In this document: piece after piece, positions 57,361 to 64,000 of the stretch | How positions within the stretch are numbered: the stretch's first letter is position 1 | Layout of the letters: each line of letters begins with the position of its first letter | Assembly: GCF_030408555.1 (NCBI RefSeq) | Contig: NZ_CP047048.1 | Coordinates: 806,001-870,000, forward strand | Reading direction: 5' to 3' | From: Corynebacterium aurimucosum | GTDB taxonomy: Bacteria; Actinomycetota; Actinomycetes; Mycobacteriales; Mycobacteriaceae | DNA length: 64,000 bases | Translations under genes and position numbers: made by a program | The notes under the pieces: generated by a model | Database searches by the model: none | The model's input: only the letters and a program-made list of their open reading frames with translations | What the model was told of the DNA's origin: nothing

Positions 57361-57905
57361 GGCCCCGCACGAAACGGCTTCGAGCAACTCCTCATCGACC
57401 TAGGAATCAAGCAGAAAAACGGCAAACCCTACCACCCCCAAACCCAAGGAAAAGTCAAACGCTTCCACTACACCTTTAAACTAGCTCTTTCGAACAAAGC
57501 ACCAGCTCAAAGCCTCGATGAACTCAACGCTCAGCTAAAAGAAATCATCGGATACTACAACTACAAACGCCCCCATAGAGCCCTAAACAGAACCACCGCC
57601 GCAGAAGCCTATACAGCCCTACCAAAAGCGCATCCAGCAGAAATCAAACCAGACCGAGACTACCGACTACGCACCGACAAAGTAGGTACCAACGGCAAAA
57701 CAACCCTGCGATGGGGCGGCAAACTACGCCGCCTCTACATAGGGCGCAGATGGGGCGGAGAACCCATCACAATGGTATGCGTCGACAACCACGTCAACAT
57801 CAAGACCGCCCCCTAGGGGTACAAATCGCGGCCTACACACTCACCGAAGAAAAGGTTTACTACAACAAGAAAGACAACGAACTCAACCCCCAACGGGGCA
57901 ACTAA
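57361..57905 (+). pseudogene. IS481-like transposase, 3' fragment
   Basis: NGFEQLLIDLGIKQKNGKPYHPQTQGKVKRFHYTFK is the IS481/rve C-terminal catalytic region, followed by DELNAQLKEIIGYYNYKRPHRALNRTTAAEAYTALPKAHP and RLYIGRRWGGEPITMVCVDNHV. The N-terminal part and both inverted repeats are absent. The end is shifted by a 1-nt loss near 57803, after which GVQIAAYTLTEEKVYYNKKDNELNPQRGN continues in another frame. Left boundary with the Mod remnant is approximate (57330-57395). Confidence 0.75.
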
Positions 57906-57910
57906 AAACG

Positions 57911-57949
57911 AAAAATCTCGAGACACCGACCGGAACGATGTCTCGAGAC
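57911..57949 (-). terminator. Terminator of tRNA-Arg
   Basis: On the minus strand TCTCGAGACA and TGTCTCGAGA form a 10-bp perfect stem followed by TTTTTCG, 10 nt after the tRNA end. Confidence 0.85.
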
Positions 57950-57958
57950 TTCACAGAG

Positions 57959-58031
57959 TGCCCCAGAGAGGATTCGAACCTCCGACACCGGCTTTAGGAG
58001 AGCCGTGCTCTATCCCCTGAGCTACTGGGGC
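57959..58031 (-). tRNA. tRNA-Arg (anticodon CCT)
   Basis: 73 nt on the minus strand. Acceptor GCCCCAG pairs with CTGGGGC, D-arm GCTCAGGGGATAGAGC, anticodon arm CGGCT-CTCCTAA-AGCCG with loop CTCCTAA (CCT at positions 34-36), T-arm GGAGGTTCGAATCCTCT, discriminator A. CCA is not encoded. It marks the edge of the accessory region. Confidence 0.93.
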
Positions 58032-58153
58032 GGGGGTGCGTTGCGCACCTTGGTAAGACTAGCAGCCTTGCTTTAGGCGGCGGTAAATGCGTAGCCGTTT
58101 GAAGCGGAGCGCCCGCGGGCTGTGGCGTGGGTGGCCGCGCCGGGTGCTTGGGT

Positions 58154-58432
58154 TTACTCGCCGGACAGCTCTGCGTACTTGGCGTGGACCTCGCTAGCAG
58201 CGGGATTGGTGGCGTGGGTGCCGTCGGAGTAGAGGACGGTGGGCACGATGCGGTTGCCATCGTTGACGGACTCGATCCAAGCGTTGATATCTTCGGTGCC
58301 TTCCGCTTCGGCGTCAACGAGTGCGTGCGGAGTCTCAGTGCGATTGAGGGCGGAAATCAGGCGTTGGCAGAACGGGCACCAGTCGGCGTAGAAGATGGTG
58401 ACGTGTTCGGTAGTTTCCGGGGTAGTAGCCAT
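58154..58432 (-). CDS. mrx1: Mycoredoxin (glutaredoxin-like, CPFC motif)
   Basis: 92 residues with a thioredoxin fold. FYADWCPFCQRLISAL contains the dithiol motif CPFC, and VNDGNRIVPTVLYSDGTHATNP is the characteristic mycoredoxin-1 segment with the cis-proline. Mrx1 reduces mycothiol-mixed disulfides on proteins. It overlaps the folA stop by 1 nt and is likely the last gene of the thyA-folA-mrx1 unit. Confidence 0.85.
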   Translation of the reverse strand: MATTPETTEHVTIFYADWCPFCQRLISALNRTETPHALVDAEAEGTEDINAWIESVNDGNRIVPTVLYSDGTHATNPAASEVHAKYAELSGE

Positions 58433-58977
58433 TAAGCAGCAGCCTTTCGGTCGTAGGTAAGGAATCGGTATTTCATTGGCAGCTCGCTCGGCGGCTGCCC
58501 GGGGATGGTGAGGTGTCCGGACTGTGAGGTCAGCCAGTCGCTATCGGCAGACAAGCTGAACTCATCCGGTACGGAGGGGGCCAGTACGGCGTCGTCGCCG
58601 TAGGCATCGCCGACCTGCACACCCATGAGGGTGAGCTCGATGGTATCGACGCGGTCGAGGGCGGAGTTATAAAGTTGGCCGCCGCCGATGATCCAGGCGT
58701 CGCTAGGCGCAGCATCAAGCGCGGCGTCGAGGTTATCCACCACGGTGGCACCCGCAGACCATTCGCCGGGTTCATGGCTGGACAGCACGATGTTCTCTCG
58801 GCCTGGCAGCGGGCGGAACTTGGGGTTGAGGGATTCCCACGTCTTGCGGCCCATGATGACAGGCGCGCCCATGGTCACTTCCTTGAAGTGCTTCAGGTCC
58901 TCCGGCACGTGCCAGGGCATAACCACGCCGTCACCAATGACCCCGTCGAGGGACTGGGCCCAGATTGCGCCCAGCAT
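58432..58977 (-). CDS. folA: Dihydrofolate reductase
   Basis: 181 residues. LGAIWAQSLDGVIGDGVVMPWHVPEDLKHFKEVTMGAPVIMGRKTWESL contains the substrate- and NADPH-binding residues (Trp, Asp in WHVPEDL), followed by AWIIGGGQLYNSAL (motif III). It regenerates tetrahydrofolate. It begins at the thyA stop (ATGCTG overlaps at 58977), so the two are translationally coupled. Confidence 0.95.
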   Translation of the reverse strand: MLGAIWAQSLDGVIGDGVVMPWHVPEDLKHFKEVTMGAPVIMGRKTWESLNPKFRPLPGRENIVLSSHEPGEWSAGATVVDNLDAALDAAPSDAWIIGGGQLYNSALDRVDTIELTLMGVQVGDAYGDDAVLAPSVPDEFSLSADSDWLTSQSGHLTIPGQPPSELPMKYRFLTYDRKAAA

Positions 58978-59783
58978 TAGACGGACACCTGTGCCTTGAT
59001 GGTGGGGTGGGGGTCGTAGCCGATGACCTCAAAATCTTCGAAGTCATAGGAGAACATGTCCGGCGCCTTGTGGAGCTTGAGCTGTGGGTACTCGCGGGGC
59101 TCACGGGAGAGTTGCTCTTTGACCTGCTCGATGTGGTCGTTGTAGATGTGGCAATCGCCGCCGGTCCAGATGAGATCGCCCACCTTTAAACCTGCTTGCT
59201 GGGCAAACATGTGGGTCAGCGCGGCATAGGATGCCAAGTTGAAGGGCACGCCCAAGAACATGTCGGCGGAGCGCTGGTAGACCTGCATGGACAGCTTGCC
59301 GTCAGCGACATAAAGCTGGAAAAGCAAGTGGCAGGGCATGAGCGCCATCTTGTCCAACTCAGAGACGTTCCACGCGGAGACCAAGTTGCGGCGGGAATCC
59401 GGGTTGTTCTTGAGCGTATCCAGCGCGACCTGAATCTGATCGATGTGCTGGCCATCCGGCGTGGGCCAGGAGCGCCATTGCACGCCGTAGACGGGGCCCA
59501 ACTCACCGTCCTCATCGGCCCACTCGTTCCAGATACGGACCTTGTTTTCCTGGAGCCACTTCACGTTGGAGTCACCGCGCAGGAACCACAGCAATTCACC
59601 AATCACGCCGTGGAAGTAGACCTTCTTGGTGGTCAGCAGGGGAAAAGACTCCGCCAGGTTATAGCGAAGCTGGGCACCGAACAGGGAGAGGGTGCCGGTG
59701 CCAGTGCGGTCGCCTTTGGGAGCGCCTTCTTCCAGGACGCGGCGCAGGAGGTCCTCGTACGGAGTCTCAATCATGGTCGCCAT
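58977..59783 (-). CDS. thyA: Thymidylate synthase
   Basis: 268 residues. [17 protein letters not shown] contains the catalytic cysteine, [17 protein letters not shown] the folate/dUMP site, and [19 protein letters not shown] is the invariant C-terminal segment. It methylates dUMP to dTMP with methylene-THF. Overlaps folA by 1 nt; the two functions are linked in one-carbon metabolism. Confidence 0.97.
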   Translation of the reverse strand: MATMIETPYEDLLRRVLEEGAPKGDRTGTGTLSLFGAQLRYNLAESFPLLTTKKVYFHGVIGELLWFLRGDSNVKWLQENKVRIWNEWADEDGELGPVYGVQWRSWPTPDGQHIDQIQVALDTLKNNPDSRRNLVSAWNVSELDKMALMPCHLLFQLYVADGKLSMQVYQRSADMFLGVPFNLASYAALTHMFAQQAGLKVGDLIWTGGDCHIYNDHIEQVKEQLSREPREYPQLKLHKAPDMFSYDFEDFEVIGYDPHPTIKAQVSV

Positions 59784-59818
59784 GATAGCGCTCTTGCGCC
59801 CGTGCCACGCGCGTGGGG

Positions 59819-60577
59819 TTAGTACCCGCCGTTGGCCTCCGCGTAGGCGGCGGCGTGTTCCAGAATCTCCTCTGCCAGCTCCGGGCGGCAGATCAAAAGA
59901 TCCGGGATGAAGGTGTCCTCGTTATTGAACTTGATGGGAGAGCCATCCAGTCGTGAACAGTGCAGGCCCGCGGCCAAGGCCACGCCTACCGGAGCGGCCT
60001 GGTCCCACTCGTACTGGCCGCCGGCGTGGATATAGGCGTCGTAGTCACCCAAGAGCACGTGGATGGCCTTCGCACCTGCGGAGCCCACGCCGACGGTCTC
60101 AAAGCTCATCTTCTCCGCGACGTAATCCGCCACCTTCGGCGGACGGTTGCGGGAGACCACGAACTTCTTTGACAGCGGGCCCGTTACCGCGCGCACATCG
60201 GAGGACTTAAAAGTCACGCCCATGTCCGGCATGCCGACGGCCGCGTGGATGGGGGTGCCGTTTTCTACCAGCGCGATGTGGACGGCCCAGTCCTGGCGGC
60301 CGGTAGCGAACTCCTTCGTGCCGTCGAGCGGGTCAATGATCCACACGCGGTCCTTCTTCAAACGGCTCAAGTCATCGGCAGCCTCTTCCGACAGGACGCC
60401 GTCCTTGGGGCGGTGCTGCTCAAGGACGCGGGAGATCCACTCCTGAGCGGCCTCATCGCCGGCATCACCCAGCGCCAAGCCGCGCAGCAGGCCACCGTTG
60501 CGCACGCCTTTGAGTATTTCGCCGCAGCCATCGGCGAGGGAGTTGGTTAGACGGGAATCAGAAATCTCAACGGTCAT
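59819..60577 (-). CDS. 3'(2'),5'-bisphosphate nucleotidase, CysQ-like inositol monophosphatase fold
   Basis: 252 residues from ATG 60577; the longer open frame to 60838 lies inside the divergent lhr gene and is a shadow. VLSEEAADD (metal-binding Glu), [14 protein letters not shown] (DPLDGT, metal and substrate), and [22 protein letters not shown] (second Asp motif) are present. It hydrolyses PAP/PAPS in sulfur metabolism, or inositol phosphates. Divergent from lhr by 34 nt. Confidence 0.88.
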   Translation of the reverse strand: MTVEISDSRLTNSLADGCGEILKGVRNGGLLRGLALGDAGDEAAQEWISRVLEQHRPKDGVLSEEAADDLSRLKKDRVWIIDPLDGTKEFATGRQDWAVHIALVENGTPIHAAVGMPDMGVTFKSSDVRAVTGPLSKKFVVSRNRPPKVADYVAEKMSFETVGVGSAGAKAIHVLLGDYDAYIHAGGQYEWDQAAPVGVALAAGLHCSRLDGSPIKFNNEDTFIPDLLICRPELAEEILEHAAAYAEANGGY

Positions 60578-60611
60578 AGTGACCAGATTAGCGCGCGCGA
60601 TACAGTAGGGC

Positions 60612-63600
60612 ATGTCTAAAAACGTTCTGGCGAAGTTCCGCCCACAGGTGGCCGGGTGGTTCCAGGACGTTTTCGCCGCCCCCACCCCCGTCCAAGAGCA
60701 GGCATGGGAGGCGATTTCCGGTGGTGCGAATGCGCTGGTTGTGGCACCGACCGGCTCTGGTAAGACGCTCGCGGCATTTCTGTGGGCGCTGAATTCTTTG
60801 GTGGAGCGCGAAGGCCAGACCGCGCTGCCGCTGAGCAATGAACCCTCCCGCGAGGGAGCTCATGATGGCGTGAGAGTGCTGTATATCTCACCGCTCAAGG
60901 CTTTGGGCGTGGACGTTGAGAATAATCTGCGTGCCCCGCTCAACGGCATTGCCCGCACCGCCGAGCGGCTGGGCCTGGAGGTGCCGGATATTACCGTCGG
61001 CGTGCGCTCAGGGGATACCCCGCAGGCAGAGCGCGCCCGCCAGGTACGCAAGCCGCCAGACATCCTTATCACCACGCCGGAATCGGCCTACTTGATGCTC
61101 ACCTCCAAGGCGGCGGGGATTCTGAAGACCGTGGATACCGTCATCATCGATGAGATCCACGCCCTAGCCGGCACCAAGCGCGGCGTGCACCTAGCGCTGA
61201 CTTTGGAGCGCCTCGGGCTTATCGCCGGGGAGTTCCAGCGCATCGGGCTGTCGGCCACGGTGCGGCCGCTGAGTGCTGTCGCGAACTTCTTGGGCGGCGA
61301 CCGTCCCGTCGACATCATCGCACCACCCGCCAAGAAGCGCTGGCAGCTCGACGTCCACGTGCCGGTCGAGGACATGTCGGACCTGCCCACCCCGGAGCAG
61401 GGATCCCCCATTGGGGAAGCGACTGTCGACGACCCCCTGGGCATCACCCAAGGCCCCCAAGACGCCCTGCGCGTGCAGGCGCAGCGTGGGGAAACGGACA
61501 CACAGGGCGGGGTAGGAGACTCCGCCCTGCCCACGGCGAAGTCCATCTGGCCCTTCATCGAAGAAGAGCTGTACGCCGAAATTATGGAGCAGCGCTCCAC
61601 CCTCGTCTTTGTTAATTCCCGTCGCACCGCCGAGAGGCTTACTAGCCGGCTCAACGAGCTCTATGCCCAGGAGCACGATCCAGAATCCTTGAGCCCAACC
61701 ACCCGGCGCGACCCGGCCCAGCTGATGAAACAGGTCGACGTCGCCGGGAAGGCACCTGCCGTTATTGCCCGCGCGCACCACGGTTCGGTGTCCAAGGACG
61801 AGCGCGCGCTGACGGAGACGATGCTCAAGGAAGGCACGCTCAAAGCCGTTGTGGCCACGAGCTCCCTGGAGCTGGGCATTGACATGGGCGCGGTGGAGCT
61901 GGTGGTGCAGGTGGAATCCCCACCCTCGGTGGCCTCCGGCCTGCAGCGCGTGGGCCGCGCCGGGCACTCCGTCGGCGCGGTCTCCCATGGCTCCTTCTAT
62001 CCCAAGCACCGCGCGGACCTCGTGCAATCAGCACTCACCGTCGCCCGCATGGAGGAGGGCCTCATTGAGGAGATGCACGCCCCGCGCAACCCGTTGGATG
62101 TCTTGGCACAGCAGACGGTGGCGGCGGTGGTGGCGTCGGCAAGCGCGAGCACGAGCGAGGGCCTCGAGGCCGACAGCTGGTATGACACCGTGCGCCGTGC
62201 CTGGCCCTATAAGGACCTGGCGCGCGAGGTCTTCGACTCCGTGTTGGACTTGGTCAGTGGTGTGTACCCGTCGACGGACTTTGCGGAGCTCAAACCCCGG
62301 GTGGTCTATGACCGCGTGACGGGCGTGCTCACCCCGCGCCCCGGCGCGCAACGCGTGGCGGTGACCAACGGCGGCACCATCCCGGACCGCGGCATGTTCG
62401 GCGTCTTCCTGGTGGGTACTGGTGAGGCTGGTTCCGCGCCGCGCCGCGTGGGTGAGCTCGATGAGGAAATGGTCTATGAAACCCGGGTGGGGGATATCTT
62501 CACCCTCGGTGCGACGAGCTGGCGTGTGGAGGAGATCACGCGCGACCAGGTGTTGGTGACACCCGCGCCGGGGCACACCGGGCGTTTGCCTTTCTGGAAC
62601 GGTGACCAAACTGGGCGTCCCTATGAGCTGGGCAAGGCGTTGGGTGCATTCCGGCGGGAGGCGCTCGCGGATCCGTCGGTGGTGCGCGGTGCGGATGAGA
62701 ATGCGCGGCGCAATATCGCCGCCTACCTGCGGGAGCAGAACGAGGCCACCGGGCTTATCCCGGATGAAAAGACGCTGCTGCTGGAGCGCTTCACGGACGA
62801 GCTGGGGGATTGGCGCGTGCTGCTGCACACCCCGTTTGGCCGGCCGGTGAATGCGGCGTGGGCGCTGGCGGTGGGGCAGCGCGTGGCGGAGCGCACCGGG
62901 ATGGATGCCCAGGCCGTGGCGGGCGATGACGGCATCGTGCTGCGCCTGCCGCAGGGGGAGCAGGACCCCGATGCTGCGCTCTTTCTTTTCGACGCCGATG
63001 AGATCGCGGACACCGTCACCGAGCAGGTGGGCAACTCCGCGCTCTTTGCTTCTCGTTTCCGGGAGTGCGCGGCGCGAGCGCTGCTTCTGCCGCGGCGCAA
63101 CCCCGGCAAGCGCGCGCCCTTGTGGCAGCAGCGCCAGCGCGCGGAGCAGCTTCTCGACGTCGCCCGCAACTACCCCTCTTTCCCCATCATCCTGGAGACC
63201 GTGCGCGAGTGCGTGCAGGATGTCTATGACCTGCCAGCACTCACGGAGGTCATGCGGGAGCTGGCGCACCGCCGCGTGCGCATCGCGGAGGTCACCACGG
63301 AGCAGCCTTCGCCTTTCGCGTCTTCGCTGTTGTTCAACTACACCGGCGCGTTCATGTACGAGGGGGACTCGCCCCTAGCGGAAAAGCGTGCAGCGGCCTT
63401 GGCATTGGACCCGGCGCTGTTGGCGAAGCTGTTGGGCACGGTGGAGCTGCGCGAGCTTCTCGACGGCTCCATCATCGCCGAAGTCCACGCCCAGCTGCAG
63501 CGCACCACTCCGGAACGTCAGGCGCACACCACTGAGGAGGTCGCGGACCTGCTGCGCGTGCTCGGCCCCATCCCGGTCGAGGAATTCGGTGCGCACGCCA

Positions 63601-64000
63601 CGGTGCCACTCAGCACACTCGATGCGCTCGGTGCACGCATTATGCGGGTGCGCATCAACGGCCGCGAGCACGTGGCGCAAGCGCTCGATGCGCCGCTGCT
63701 TCGCGACGGCCTCGGCATCCCCGTCCCGCCCGGCATCCCCGCCCAGCAGGCCACGATTACCGATGCCGTCGATCAGCTGGTTAGCCGCTGGGCGCGCACG
63801 CGCGGGCCATTTGTGGCGCGCGAAGTGCAGGAGGCCTTTGGCCTGTCAGCCGCGGTGGCGCACTCGACGCTGAATGGGCTGGATTCCATCCTGGCGGGGC
63901 ACTACCGGCAAGGCGTGGAGGAACAGGAGTACTGCGCGGCGGAGGTGCTCAAGGTCATCCGCTCGCGCTCGCTGGCGGCTGCCCGAGCTGCCACGCAGCC
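60612..64000 (+). CDS. Lhr-type ATP-dependent helicase, 3' end cut by window
   Basis: ATG at 60612 (MSKNVLAKFRPQVAGWF...) opens to the window edge, at least 1129 residues. Walker A APTGSGKTLAAFLWAL near residue 45, motif Ib TPESAYLML near 155, DEIH box VIIDEIHALAG near 176, motif III GLSATVRPL near 213, motif V SLELGIDMG and motif VI QRVGRAGHSVG near 430. The later part is the Lhr core domain. The N-terminus contains an acidic insert (SPIGEATVDDPLGITQ). Lhr helicases are 3'-5' DNA/RNA helicases implicated in DNA repair. Confidence 0.92.
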   Translation, partial: MSKNVLAKFRPQVAGWFQDVFAAPTPVQEQAWEAISGGANALVVAPTGSGKTLAAFLWALNSLVEREGQTALPLSNEPSREGAHDGVRVLYISPLKALGVDVENNLRAPLNGIARTAERLGLEVPDITVGVRSGDTPQAERARQVRKPPDILITTPESAYLMLTSKAAGILKTVDTVIIDEIHALAGTKRGVHLALTLERLGLIAGEFQRIGLSATVRPLSAVANFLGGDRPVDIIAPPAKKRWQLDVHVPVEDMSDLPTPEQGSPIGEATVDDPLGITQGPQDALRVQAQRGETDTQGGVGDSALPTAKSIWPFIEEELYAEIMEQRSTLVFVNSRRTAERLTSRLNELYAQEHDPESLSPTTRRDPAQLMKQVDVAGKAPAVIARAHHGSVSKDERALTETMLKEGTLKAVVATSSLELGIDMGAVELVVQVESPPSVASGLQRVGRAGHSVGAVSHGSFYPKHRADLVQSALTVARMEEGLIEEMHAPRNPLDVLAQQTVAAVVASASASTSEGLEADSWYDTVRRAWPYKDLAREVFDSVLDLVSGVYPSTDFAELKPRVVYDRVTGVLTPRPGAQRVAVTNGGTIPDRGMFGVFLVGTGEAGSAPRRVGELDEEMVYETRVGDIFTLGATSWRVEEITRDQVLVTPAPGHTGRLPFWNGDQTGRPYELGKALGAFRREALADPSVVRGADENARRNIAAYLREQNEATGLIPDEKTLLLERFTDELGDWRVLLHTPFGRPVNAAWALAVGQRVAERTGMDAQAVAGDDGIVLRLPQGEQDPDAALFLFDADEIADTVTEQVGNSALFASRFRECAARALLLPRRNPGKRAPLWQQRQRAEQLLDVARNYPSFPIILETVRECVQDVYDLPALTEVMRELAHRRVRIAEVTTEQPSPFASSLLFNYTGAFMYEGDSPLAEKRAAALALDPALLAKLLGTVELRELLDGSIIAEVHAQLQRTTPERQAHTTEEVADLLRVLGPIPVEEFGAHATVPLSTLDALGARIMRVRINGREHVAQALDAPLLRDGLGIPVPPGIPAQQATITDAVDQLVSRWARTRGPFVAREVQEAFGLSAAVAHSTLNGLDSILAGHYRQGVEEQEYCAAEVLKVIRSRSLAAARAATQ

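Noticed and set aside
59819..60838. Longer start for the CysQ-like gene
   Set aside because: The extra 87 codons are antisense to the beginning of lhr; ATG 60577 fits the family length.

Overview
The window is a chromosomal segment of a Corynebacterium species (Actinomycetota). Supporting signs are the tmRNA tag AEKNSQRDYALAA, a 16S-23S spacer without tRNA genes, DtxR-type iron boxes, SepH, mycoredoxin, Rpf, the DUF485/MctC-like monocarboxylate transporter pair, and a gene order from an aminotransferase through XPB helicase, its partner protein, Rpf and a cold-shock protein to a DUF3027 protein that resembles the Mycobacterium tuberculosis Rv0858c-Rv0877 neighbourhood. The species cannot be named with confidence.

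Layout. 1-9.5 kb: 5' part of a serine/threonine permease, ssrA (tmRNA), a DJ-1/PfpI protein, an AbgT-type transporter with an M20 amidohydrolase, and an iron-siderophore ABC transporter (lipoprotein, two permeases, ATPase) behind two DtxR-like boxes. 9.6-15.5 kb: a complete 16S-23S-5S rRNA operon with promoter, leader boxes and terminator. 15.6-17.5 kb: a CPBP-family membrane protease gene split by a complete IS3-family element. 17.5-34.8 kb: mostly conserved core genes (aminotransferase, XPB helicase and partner, TetR/membrane protein pair, Rpf, Csp, glutaminyl cyclase, NCS2 purine permease, TrmH, SepH, SerC). 34.9-43.9 kb: gltA (frameshifted in this sequence), FKBP, aldo/keto reductase, MctC-like transporter operon, and secreted or cell-envelope proteins.

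44.0-47.6 kb holds a secreted metallophosphoesterase/LamG gene split by a second IS3-family element that left a perfect 4-bp target duplication inside the metal-binding GDVVD motif. 47.7-57.9 kb is an accessory region: two TetR regulators, a methyltransferase, a double-GNAT acetyltransferase, a probable Panacea-type toxin-antitoxin pair, two unknown proteins (one with a GDVHGGQVGI motif common around defence genes), a heavily decayed Type III-like restriction-modification operon, and an IS481-like transposase remnant next to tRNA-Arg(CCT). 58-64 kb returns to core genes: mycoredoxin, folA-thyA, a CysQ-like phosphatase and the 5' part of an Lhr helicase.

The most notable observations are the two IS3 insertions into surface or membrane protein genes, the toxin-antitoxin and degraded restriction cluster beside tRNA-Arg, the 2-nt frameshift in citrate synthase, a 26-bp inverted copy of the ssrA 3' end, and a long palindrome between the divergent TetR and membrane-protein genes. 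No CRISPR array or prophage was seen.
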